Source of the DNA: Brachyspira pilosicoli
Lineage (GTDB): Bacteria; Spirochaetota; Brachyspiria; Brachyspirales; Brachyspiraceae
Assembly: GCF_019402445.1 (NCBI RefSeq)
Contig: NZ_SRZM01000009.1
Location: 1-16,951, forward strand
Direction: 5' to 3'
DNA: 16,951 bases
The notes beneath the pieces are model-generated. The model saw only the letters and a program-made list of their open reading frames with translations. It had not been told where the DNA came from and did not search any database. How positions within the stretch are numbered: position 1 is the first letter of the stretch; every line of letters starts with the position of its first letter. The position numbers were made by a program, and so were the translations under genes. Shown in pieces: positions 1-6,809 of the stretch.

Positions 1-52
1 ATAGATATTATAATCTATTTTAATATTTTAATTTATTTTTTTTATTAATTAA

Positions 53-79
53 TTGATTTTTAATAATTGATGATATAAT
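53..79 (+). promoter_or_regulatory. Weak candidate promoter for the solute-binding lipoprotein gene
   Basis: A perfect -10 hexamer TATAAT lies at 74-79, preceded by TTGATT (4 of 6 matches to TTGACA) at 53-58 with a short 15-base spacer. The surrounding 120 bases are almost pure A/T, so chance matches are likely. The position, about 45 bases before the ATG at 123, is reasonable. The call rests on pattern matching only. Confidence 0.35.
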
Positions 80-122
80 ATATTTCCTAATTATTTAGAA
101 AAAACAAAAAAGGTATTGATTT

Positions 123-1736
123 ATGAAAAATATTATTAATTTATTTTTTATTTTTTTATTATCAATAGGCTTGATAATAACATCTTGTTCATCAAAAAAT
201 GAAAATCAAGGTGAAGGTTTATTTATAAATGTAGGTCCAGAGCCTAAAACTATAGACCCTACATTGAACATAGCCTCAGATGCTTCAGTTTACATAATAC
301 ATGCATTTGAAGGACTTACAACAAAAAATAAAGAAGGTGTATTAGTAGGCGGAGCTGCTGAAAGCTGGGACATAAGCGAAGATGGACTTACATATACATT
401 CCATTTAAGAACTAATGGAAAATGGTCTGATGGAACTCCATTAACATCTAAAGATTTTGTATACGCTTGGAAAAGAGCGGTAGACCCTAAAACAGCAAGC
501 GAATATAGTTATCAATTTGAACCTGTAAAAAATGCTATGGCTATTAATTCTAGTAAAATGGAATTGGATACTTTAGGAATAAAGGCTATTGATGATTATA
601 CTTTAGAAGTAACATTAGAAAAACCTACTGCATATTTCTTGGAATTAACAGCATTTACTACATTCTACCCAATTAGAGAAGATATTATAGAAAAATACGG
701 CAACAGTTGGACTATCAATCCAGAAAGCTATATAGGAAATGGTTCTTATGTGATGATAGAACGTAATATTGATAATAATATAGTAATGGTAAAAAATACT
801 AATTATTGGGATTATGAGAATTTAGTTCCAGAAAAAATCACATTTGTTTTAATGGATAATCCTACAGCTTCAGTTGCTGGTATAAAAGAAGGCTCTTTAC
901 ATTTTTCTGACAGAGTACCAGCTCAGGATATTGATACTTTAAAGGAAGAAGGATTACTTCAAATGGTTAAACGTCTTGGAACATATTATTATGCTGTAAA
1001 TCATACTAATGAAGTTTTAAAAGACGGCAGAGTTAGAAAGGCTTTATCATTGGCTATAGATAGAAATTATATAGTAGATAATATAGTAAAAGCTGGTGTG
1101 CCTGCTGGTGCATTCGTACCTTTTGGAGCTCCTGATGTTAATGGAGATTTTAGAGAGGTAGGTGGGGATTATATAAGTGTTAAGCCTGAAGATTATCAAA
1201 AAAATATAGAAAAGGCTAAAAAGTTAATGGAAGAAGCTGGATATACAAATGGAGAAGGTTTTCCTGTACTTCAATTTATAGTTGATTCTAATAGAGAGAT
1301 TCCTACATTTGAAGCTGTTCAGCAAATGTGGAAAGAGCATCTAGGAATAGATACTTCTGTAAGTCAGCAAGAATGGGCTGTATTTTTACAAACATTATAT
1401 ACTGATAAGAATTATGTTATTGGAAGAAGCGGATGGACTGCTGATTATAATGACCCTATGACATTCTTAGGTATGTTTTTAAGCTATAGTCCTCAAAACC
1501 ATGCTCTATTTACAAATAAAGAATATGATAATTTGCTTCAAACTGCTATGAATACAATAGATCAGAATATTAGAATGGATGCTATGCATAAAGCTGAGAA
1601 AATATTTATGGATAATGATGTTATAATACCATTGTACTATTATGCTACACCTACTTTAGTTAGCCCTAAATTGAAAGGCGTTGTATATGATAGTTTAGCA
1701 AACCATAAATTTAGCTATGCTTATATAGAAAATTAA
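123..1736 (+). CDS. OppA-type ABC transporter solute-binding lipoprotein (oligopeptide-binding family)
   Basis: The product is a 537-residue extracytoplasmic solute-binding protein of the SBP_bac_5 (OppA/DppA) family, which delivers oligopeptides or similar ligands to an ABC importer. The N-terminus has a hydrophobic stretch (residues 3-19) ending in ITSC with Cys22, fitting a relaxed spirochaetal lipobox, so it is probably a lipoprotein anchored at the membrane. Family features include GPEPKTIDPTL near residue 38, DGLTYTFHLR and WSDGTPLTSKDFVYAWKRAVDP near residues 90-120, and RVRKALSLAIDR near residue 300. Length is typical for OppA. An AAAAGG ribosome site at about 108-113 is 9 bases before the ATG. 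No permease or ATPase gene is adjacent in the window, and a strong terminator isolates it from the uronate genes. OppA-like proteins are often multi-copy, and the ligand cannot be read from sequence. Confidence 0.9.
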   Translation: MKNIINLFFIFLLSIGLIITSCSSKNENQGEGLFINVGPEPKTIDPTLNIASDASVYIIHAFEGLTTKNKEGVLVGGAAESWDISEDGLTYTFHLRTNGKWSDGTPLTSKDFVYAWKRAVDPKTASEYSYQFEPVKNAMAINSSKMELDTLGIKAIDDYTLEVTLEKPTAYFLELTAFTTFYPIREDIIEKYGNSWTINPESYIGNGSYVMIERNIDNNIVMVKNTNYWDYENLVPEKITFVLMDNPTASVAGIKEGSLHFSDRVPAQDIDTLKEEGLLQMVKRLGTYYYAVNHTNEVLKDGRVRKALSLAIDRNYIVDNIVKAGVPAGAFVPFGAPDVNGDFREVGGDYISVKPEDYQKNIEKAKKLMEEAGYTNGEGFPVLQFIVDSNREIPTFEAVQQMWKEHLGIDTSVSQQEWAVFLQTLYTDKNYVIGRSGWTADYNDPMTFLGMFLSYSPQNHALFTNKEYDNLLQTAMNTIDQNIRMDAMHKAEKIFMDNDVIIPLYYYATPTLVSPKLKGVVYDSLANHKFSYAYIEN

Positions 1737-1762
1737 TTATTAGCATATTATTTGAAAATTTT

Positions 1763-1811
1763 AAGGTTGAATAAGATGTTTAATTATTATATATCTTATT
1801 CAGCCTTTTTT
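1763..1811 (+). terminator. Intrinsic terminator of the OppA-like gene
   Basis: A 15-bp stem pairs 1763-1777 (AAGGTTGAATAAGAT) with 1793-1807 (ATCTTATTCAGCCTT). The only non-Watson-Crick pair is one G-U. The loop has 15 bases, and a run of six T follows at 1806-1811. It lies 27 bases after the stop codon and is the clearest rho-independent terminator in the window. It separates the lipoprotein gene from kdgK. Confidence 0.9.
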
Positions 1812-1867
1812 ATTTTAAAGCTTTTATAATATATTTATGAGTATATGTAATTTTTTTTAATATTTAT

Positions 1868-1896
1868 TTGACAATTAGCTTTTAGTGTACTATTAT
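1868..1896 (+). promoter_or_regulatory. Promoter of kdgK
   Basis: TTGACA (1868-1873) is followed after 17 bases by TATTAT (1891-1896, 5 of 6 matches to TATAAT). An alternative TATAAT at 1894-1899 would need a 20-base spacer. The predicted start of transcription is near 1903, giving a leader of about 40 bases before the ATG at 1942. The ATACTAGTAT palindrome begins just after the predicted start point. Confidence 0.7.
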
Positions 1897-1908
1897 AATA
1901 TTATTGAC

Positions 1909-1918
1909 ATACTAGTAT
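1909..1918 (+). promoter_or_regulatory. Operator site 1 (ATACTAGTAT palindrome) at the kdgK promoter
   Basis: This perfect 10-bp palindrome lies roughly +6 to +16 relative to the predicted transcription start of kdgK, a typical repressor position. The flanks (TGAC on the left, ATTA on the right) make a longer, imperfect dyad. The same 10-mer occurs at 3946-3955 and 8289-8298, also at promoters. Binding by the GntR/FCD regulator encoded at 2966-3673 is inferred from proximity and regulon logic. Confidence 0.75.
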
Positions 1919-1941
1919 ATTAAATAATTAGGGGTTATAAA

Positions 1942-2964
1942 ATGTCTTATATAGTAGGCTTTGGAGAGATAATGTTAAGGCTCTCATCAATAGATAATGA
2001 AAGATTATTTCAATCATCAAAACTTAATGCAACATTTGGAGGTGTTGAGGCTAATATTTGTGTCTTGGCATCTATATTTGGATTAAAAAGCAGATATGTT
2101 ACAGCCCTTCCAAATAATGCTATAGGTAAAAAGGTAGAAGAATTACTATTAAGCCATAGAGTGGATACTTCTGCAATATCTTGGGAAGGTAAAAGACTAG
2201 GAATATACTTTGTAGATACAGGCAATAATTATAGAAGTTCAAATGTAATTTATGATAGGGAATATTCTTCTATTTCTCAGGCTCTAATAGAAGATTTTGA
2301 TTGGGATAAGGTTTTTAAGGATGCTTCTTATTTTCATATAAGCGGAGTAACACCTGCAATAAGCCAAACAGCTGCTGACCTTACGTTATATGCAGTAAAG
2401 GAAGCAAAAAAAAGAAACGTAAAAGTTTCATGCGATATCAATTATAGAAAAAAATTATGGAAATATGGCAAGACTATAGAAGAAGTAATGCCTGAAATTG
2501 TAAAATATTCTGATATAGTATTTGCAAATGAATATGATGCTGTAAAAATATTAGGAATAAAAAGTAATGTAAATGTAGATGGCGATATAAGCGATGAAGA
2601 TTATAAAGACATTATGCAGCAATTAATAGATAAATATTCTCTTAAAATAGTAGTAACTACTAAAAGAGAGACAATAAGCTCTAATCATAATAATATATAT
2701 TGTATGTTATATGCTGATAGAAAATTATATAAATCAAAAAAATACTATATAAAAAATATTATTGATAGAATAGGTACAGGAGATTCATTTGCAGCGGGTA
2801 TACTTTCAGGCATTCTATTATTTGATAACTATCAAGATATATTAGAATTTGCTACTGCATCATTTTGTATAAAACATAGTATACCAGGAGATTGGAATTT
2901 AACAACAAAAGAGGAGGTAATAAATTTAATGAAATCAGAAAATGGCTTAGATGTAAAAAGATAA
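1942..2964 (+). CDS. kdgK: 2-keto-3-deoxygluconate kinase (PfkB/ribokinase family)
   Basis: This cytoplasmic sugar kinase phosphorylates 2-keto-3-deoxygluconate with ATP to KDPG, the step before the aldolase encoded at 12563. It has 340 residues, normal for the family. PfkB features are visible: the N-terminal GGVEAN substrate-binding motif at residues 33-38, DINYRKKLW at 165-173 (typical of KDG kinases), and the C-terminal anion-hole/catalytic motif GTGDSFAAG at 278-286 with the expected base Asp281. HSIPGDWN at 312-319 is also characteristic of KdgK. The ATG is preceded by AGGGG (1930-1934) at 7 bases. It has its own promoter and an ATACTAGTAT operator, so it should be induced with the rest of the pathway. 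Its stop is one base from the stop of the convergent regulator gene. A different PfkB sugar kinase is possible but unlikely in this context. Confidence 0.92.
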   Translation: MSYIVGFGEIMLRLSSIDNERLFQSSKLNATFGGVEANICVLASIFGLKSRYVTALPNNAIGKKVEELLLSHRVDTSAISWEGKRLGIYFVDTGNNYRSSNVIYDREYSSISQALIEDFDWDKVFKDASYFHISGVTPAISQTAADLTLYAVKEAKKRNVKVSCDINYRKKLWKYGKTIEEVMPEIVKYSDIVFANEYDAVKILGIKSNVNVDGDISDEDYKDIMQQLIDKYSLKIVVTTKRETISSNHNNIYCMLYADRKLYKSKKYYIKNIIDRIGTGDSFAAGILSGILLFDNYQDILEFATASFCIKHSIPGDWNLTTKEEVINLMKSENGLDVKR

Positions 2965-2965
2965 A

Positions 2966-3673
2966 TTATTTAAAATATTCTGGAAATTTATTTTTTAAAA
3001 ATTCCATGTCGTCTTTTACATGAGTTAAATGCATTTCCATAATAGGAAGAAGTTTTTTTATATTTTTTTCTTTTATATGAAGTAGTATATTACTATGCTC
3101 CGTTAATGTTCTTGTTCTATCCATTTCCATTATATTAAATATTCTAGCTCTGTTAAAATGTTTTATTGAATCTCTTATTAAACTAAAAGTCAATTTTTTA
3201 TCTGCTATTGAAAATAATAACTCATGAAACTCATTATCTAATTTAAGAAGTTCATAAAATTTATTAGTATTTATATTTTTTTCATAATGTTCTATATTTT
3301 TATTTAATAATTTTAAATCTTTTTCTGAATGATTTTTACAAACCATCTTTATAATTTCTTTTTCAAGTACCATCCTCATAAAACTAGTTTCTTCAACTAT
3401 ACTCGTATCTATTAATGAAACCATAGTTCCTTTTTGAGGGTATATTTCTATCAAATTAATTTTCTCAAGTCTGGAAAAAGCCTCTCTTATAGGAGTTCTA
3501 CTTATTGATAATACCTCACTTACTATTTTTTCACTAATAAAAGTACCAGGTAGCAATGTCATATTGATTATATTATATTCTAAGCATCTAACTGCATAAT
3601 CCCCTATAGGCTCATTAGTTTCTCTATTCAATATTATTAAATTATCTGCATTATTATTCTTAGTTTTAGGCAT
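2966..3673 (-). CDS. GntR-family transcriptional regulator, FadR subfamily with FCD ligand domain
   Basis: This is a DNA-binding regulator of about 235 residues. The winged helix is at roughly residues 25-88, with recognition region ISRTPIREAFSRLEKINLIE (57-76) and wing PQKGTMVS (79-86). The C-terminal all-helical FCD domain carries the Asp-x3-His, His, His metal-binding pattern as Asp146, His150, His193 and His215. Uronate regulators such as UxuR, ExuR and KdgR-type GntR proteins belong to this class, so it is the likely repressor of the locus, relieved by a uronate intermediate (inference). The start is ambiguous: AAGGA (3687-3691) is only 1 base from the upstream ATG at 3685 and 13 bases from the ATG at 3673. 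The second is chosen because spacings of 11-12 occur at uxaC and uidA here. The gene is convergent with kdgK. No ATACTAGTAT copy was seen in its own upstream region. Confidence 0.9.
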   Translation of the reverse strand: MPKTKNNNADNLIILNRETNEPIGDYAVRCLEYNIINMTLLPGTFISEKIVSEVLSISRTPIREAFSRLEKINLIEIYPQKGTMVSLIDTSIVEETSFMRMVLEKEIIKMVCKNHSEKDLKLLNKNIEHYEKNINTNKFYELLKLDNEFHELLFSIADKKLTFSLIRDSIKHFNRARIFNIMEMDRTRTLTEHSNILLHIKEKNIKKLLPIMEMHLTHVKDDMEFLKNKFPEYFK

Positions 3674-3918
3674 AAATAAAAGCATATCCTTAAATTATTA
3701 TTTTTTATTATTAATAAAATTATTTAGTAATTTTATATTAAAGTAAACAAATTATACTTAAACATATATGATTTTTACATATTAGCTTTTAATAATATTT
3801 TTTATTAATTAACAAATATTGTACTAAAGATACATTATTTATGAATAAACTTCAAGCCATAAAAAAAGAATAAAAAAATTAAAAATAGAACTTTTTTATA
3901 AAAAAATCATCTTTTTTA

Positions 3919-3947
3919 TTGACAATGGAATTTATTTTTACTAAAAT
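3919..3947 (+). promoter_or_regulatory. Promoter of the outer-membrane protein / uidA / symporter operon
   Basis: TTGACA (3919-3924) and TAAAAT (3942-3947) are separated by 17 bases. A-tracts and T-tracts at 3864-3917 lie directly upstream and could act as an UP element. The rest of the 3686-3918 intergenic stretch shows no gene. A possible minus-strand TATAAT at 3751-3756 could serve the regulator gene, but its -35 match is poor. Confidence 0.8.
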
Positions 3948-3955
3948 ACTAGTAT
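3946..3955 (+). promoter_or_regulatory. Operator site 2 (ATACTAGTAT palindrome) at the outer-membrane protein promoter
   Basis: This is the second exact copy of the 10-bp palindrome. It overlaps the end of the -10 box and the expected transcription start, a position where binding would block RNA polymerase. The 14 bases at 3942-3955 are identical to those at 8285-8298. With flanks, 3942-3959 forms an 18-bp dyad (TAAA...GTTA) with one mismatched pair. Confidence 0.8.
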
Positions 3956-3974
3956 GTTAGTAAAGGAGCTATAT

Positions 3975-4883
3975 ATGAAAAAGTTATTAACTACTATCTT
4001 AACCATTTTATTATTAGCAGGTACAGTGTCATTTGCTCAGCAAGCAGCAAACACTCAAACAAACCCTGCCTATCAGTTTTTTAATGTATATCCAGGTTCA
4101 ATGAAAATGTTGAGTTTTTACATTGAATATGCCTCAGGAGATTTAACAAGTTTGGGAACTGACCCTAAGGCAAAAAGAATGATGGAAAACTTCGACACAA
4201 AATTAACTTATATACAGACATTGAAAAATGCCCCATGGTTAGGTTTTGGATTTATACTTCAAGCACAATTTGATAATCCAAGCGTATATGATCCTACTTG
4301 GAAAGAGGGAAGTAGAAGCGGAAAAAATACTTCAAATCCATTTTCTATGGTTGAGTTAACAGGTAATATGCATTTATTTAATACTTTTAGTTTAGGATTT
4401 ACATCTTCAGGAGATTTTGTATTTGTAATGTACTTGAATAAAAAACTTCCTGATGTTGCAGCATTCAAATCTCATTCTATAACATTTATGGCTCAGCAGA
4501 ATATATATTTGAGAGGAAATCAATATACATATAATAACGATGGTACAAAAACACTAAATCAAGGCTGGTATGATGGTACTGAATTTAGAGTAGCTTATCA
4601 AATGCGTTTCAATGATTGGTTTGCTTTCAGACCTGAAGTACAATTTAAAATATTGTCAGGTGCTCAAACAGCATTTAAGGATTGGTACTGGATAAGATTT
4701 AATCCTCGTTTACAGTTCTTCCTAGAAGAATGGACTTTCTTTATAGAGCCTAGATTATTCTACGGTGGTATATTCAAACAAGATATGTCTGCTTTAGGAA
4801 TAGGACATTCTGAATTTAATAAAAATGGATGGGGATTCGAACTTAAAGTTGGTATCGATTTAACAAAATTATTCTTTGATTAA
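3975..4883 (+). CDS. Putative outer-membrane beta-barrel protein, candidate glucuronide/uronate porin
   Basis: The product is a 302-residue exported protein with no family I can name from sequence. Residues 1-21 form a clear Sec signal peptide (KK, hydrophobic core, SFA before Gln22). The mature part lacks long hydrophobic helices. It is rich in Tyr, Phe and Trp with alternating patterns such as FEFLEEWTFFIEPRLFYGG-like strands near residues 250-270, and it ends LTKLFFD, which fits a beta-barrel with an aromatic C-terminal strand. The ATG at 3975 has AAAGGAG (3962-3968) at 6 bases. An in-frame ATG at 3954 lies inside the operator at the transcription start and has no ribosome site, so it is rejected. 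The gene is first in the operon, 46 bases ahead of uidA. Proteobacterial uronate loci also carry a porin (UidC, KdgM). By analogy this could admit glucuronides, but no sequence similarity to those is claimed. Confidence 0.75.
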   Translation: MKKLLTTILTILLLAGTVSFAQQAANTQTNPAYQFFNVYPGSMKMLSFYIEYASGDLTSLGTDPKAKRMMENFDTKLTYIQTLKNAPWLGFGFILQAQFDNPSVYDPTWKEGSRSGKNTSNPFSMVELTGNMHLFNTFSLGFTSSGDFVFVMYLNKKLPDVAAFKSHSITFMAQQNIYLRGNQYTYNNDGTKTLNQGWYDGTEFRVAYQMRFNDWFAFRPEVQFKILSGAQTAFKDWYWIRFNPRLQFFLEEWTFFIEPRLFYGGIFKQDMSALGIGHSEFNKNGWGFELKVGIDLTKLFFD

Positions 4884-4929
4884 TTGATAATAAATTAATA
4901 TTTAATATTTATGGAGGAAATTATTTTTT

Positions 4930-6741
4930 ATGGTTAATTCTATGTTATATCCTAGAGAGAGTAGGACAAGAAGAGTAGTAGATATATCTGGTATGTGGGA
5001 GTTTAAAATTGATATAAATAATGAAGGCAGAAATAGCGGATATGCTAATGGGCTTAAAGATACTACATTTATACCTGTTCCATCTAGTTTTAATGATTTA
5101 TTTACAGATAAAAATATAAGAGAACATGCTGGTGATGTATGGTATGAAACATCATTTTATCTTCCTTTGGAATGGAAAGACAAAGATGTTAATGTAAGAT
5201 TTGGTTGTGCAACTCATGAAGCTACTGTATATATTAATGGAAAAGAAGTATGTACACATGTAGGTGGATTTATGCCTTTCAATGCTCCTGTAAATGAAGC
5301 AGGAATATTTGGAGAAAAAAATAAATTAGTTGTAGTTGTTAATAATGAACTTAGCAATACTACTATACCTTGTGGTCATACAGAAACTAAACCTTCAGGC
5401 AAAAAATATATTAAACCTTCTTTTGACTTTTTTAATTATGCGGGATTAAACAGACCTGTAAAAATTACTGTTACAAATAAGGAATATATACATGATATAG
5501 ATATATTATCAGATGTAAACGGCAGTGATGGAATTGTAAATTATGAAGTACATACTACAGGCGAAAACAAAGTATATATAAAAATAAACGATGAAGAGGG
5601 AAAAGAAGTAGCAAGTTGTGAAGGTAAAAGCGGAAAAATAGTTATTAAAGATGCTAAATTATGGAATCCAAAGGCTGCTTATTTGTATAAGTTTATTGCA
5701 TGCATAAAAAATGGCGATGAACTCATAGATGAATATTATTTAGACTTTGGTATAAGAACTGTTAAAGTTGAAGGAACAAAATTTTTAATTAATGGAAAAC
5801 CTTTCTACTTTACAGGATTTGGTAAACATGAAGACAGTGAAATAGCAGGTAGGGGTTATAATCCTCCTGTAATAAAAAGAGATTTTGAGCTCATTAAATG
5901 GGTAGGTGCAAATTCATTTAGAACATCTCACTATCCTTATAGTGAAGAAATAATGCAGGCAGCTGACAGAGAAGGAATTGTTATTATAGATGAAGTTGCT
6001 GCTGTAGGTATGTTTGATGTAGGTTCTGTACTAAATCCTAGTGCATCAAAAACTGATTATTTCTCTTTAGATGAAGTACATAGCAAAACTAAAGAAGTTC
6101 ATAAAAAAGCTGTTGAAGAGCTTATTAAAAGAGATAAAAATCACCCTTCAGTTGTTATGTGGAGTTTATTCAATGAGCCTGATACTTCAAAAGACGAAGC
6201 TGTTCCATATTTTGAAGATATATTTAATTTTGCTAAAAGTCAGGATAAGCAGAATCTTCCTAAAACTTTTGCTGCTATTCAGGCATCTTCTCCTGGAAAA
6301 TGTAAGTGTATGCATTTATGCGATGTAATTACATTAAATAGATACTATGGATGGTATTTCTTGGGTGGTTATGAAATTGATATGTCAGAAGAAAAATTTA
6401 GAGAAGAAATGAATTTGTATTCTAATATGAATAAACCAGTTATGTTCACAGAATACGGAGCTGATACTTATGCTGGTGTTCATAAACTTCCTTCCGTAAT
6501 GTGGAGCGAAGAATATCAATGCGAATACTATGAAATGAATTTCAAAGTTTTTGATAGCTATGACTTTATAGTTGGAGAACAATTATGGAACTTTGCTGAT
6601 TTTCAAACTACTGAAGGAATATTTAGGGTAGATGGAAATAAAAAAGGTATATTTACTAGAAACCGTCAGCCTAAAGCCGTTGCTCATCTTATAAGAAGCA
6701 GATGGAATAAGTTGCCATTAGATTATAAATCAAAAAAATAA
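4930..6741 (+). CDS. uidA: Beta-glucuronidase (glycoside hydrolase family 2)
   Basis: This enzyme hydrolyses beta-D-glucuronides to glucuronate plus aglycone. The 603 residues match the usual length. An N-terminal jelly-roll sugar-binding domain (about 10-180), an immunoglobulin-like domain (about 180-275) and a C-terminal TIM barrel (about 280-597) follow in order. The acid/base Glu416 sits in WSLFNEPDT and the nucleophile Glu508 in FTEYGADT, only a few residues offset from the E. coli enzyme. The carboxylate-recognising N-x-K motif is present as Asn570/Lys572 in GNKKGIFTR, which distinguishes true glucuronidases from galactosidases. A loop near residues 360-376 (GMFDVGSVLNPSASK) is of similar length to the E. 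coli active-site loop. There is no signal peptide, so it acts in the cytoplasm after import. GGAGG (4913-4917) is 12 bases before the ATG, a long spacing, but no in-frame alternative was seen. Confidence 0.95.
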   Translation: MVNSMLYPRESRTRRVVDISGMWEFKIDINNEGRNSGYANGLKDTTFIPVPSSFNDLFTDKNIREHAGDVWYETSFYLPLEWKDKDVNVRFGCATHEATVYINGKEVCTHVGGFMPFNAPVNEAGIFGEKNKLVVVVNNELSNTTIPCGHTETKPSGKKYIKPSFDFFNYAGLNRPVKITVTNKEYIHDIDILSDVNGSDGIVNYEVHTTGENKVYIKINDEEGKEVASCEGKSGKIVIKDAKLWNPKAAYLYKFIACIKNGDELIDEYYLDFGIRTVKVEGTKFLINGKPFYFTGFGKHEDSEIAGRGYNPPVIKRDFELIKWVGANSFRTSHYPYSEEIMQAADREGIVIIDEVAAVGMFDVGSVLNPSASKTDYFSLDEVHSKTKEVHKKAVEELIKRDKNHPSVVMWSLFNEPDTSKDEAVPYFEDIFNFAKSQDKQNLPKTFAAIQASSPGKCKCMHLCDVITLNRYYGWYFLGGYEIDMSEEKFREEMNLYSNMNKPVMFTEYGADTYAGVHKLPSVMWSEEYQCEYYEMNFKVFDSYDFIVGEQLWNFADFQTTEGIFRVDGNKKGIFTRNRQPKAVAHLIRSRWNKLPLDYKSKK

Positions 6742-6755
6742 TTATATATAAAATT

Positions 6756-6790
6756 AGGAGTAGAAGATTTAAATATTTTCTACTCCTTTT
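6756..6790 (+). terminator. Intra-operon hairpin between uidA and the symporter gene
   Basis: A perfect 10-bp stem pairs 6756-6765 (AGGAGTAGAA) with 6778-6787 (TTCTACTCCT), followed by TTTT (6787-6790). The T-run is short and followed by A's, so it is probably a partial terminator or an mRNA-stability/processing hairpin. The right arm contains CTCC, which could instead pair with the symporter ribosome site GGAG at 6798-6801, so alternative folding is possible. Confidence 0.6.
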
Positions 6791-6809
6791 AAAAATTGGA
6801 GGTATGTAT

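Noticed and set aside
3841..3918. Poly-A and poly-T tracts upstream of the outer-membrane protein promoter as a terminator or small RNA
   Set aside because: No GC-containing stem is present; the tracts are more simply UP-element-like or background AT-rich sequence.
3954..3974. Seven-residue N-terminal extension of the outer-membrane protein (MLVKELY)
   Set aside because: The ATG at 3954 falls inside the operator at the predicted transcription start; the ATG at 3975 has a strong ribosome site and begins a canonical signal peptide.
6071..6328. 85-residue + strand open frame in another frame of uidA
   Set aside because: It overlaps the catalytic barrel of beta-glucuronidase and is Lys/Leu-rich out-of-frame translation.
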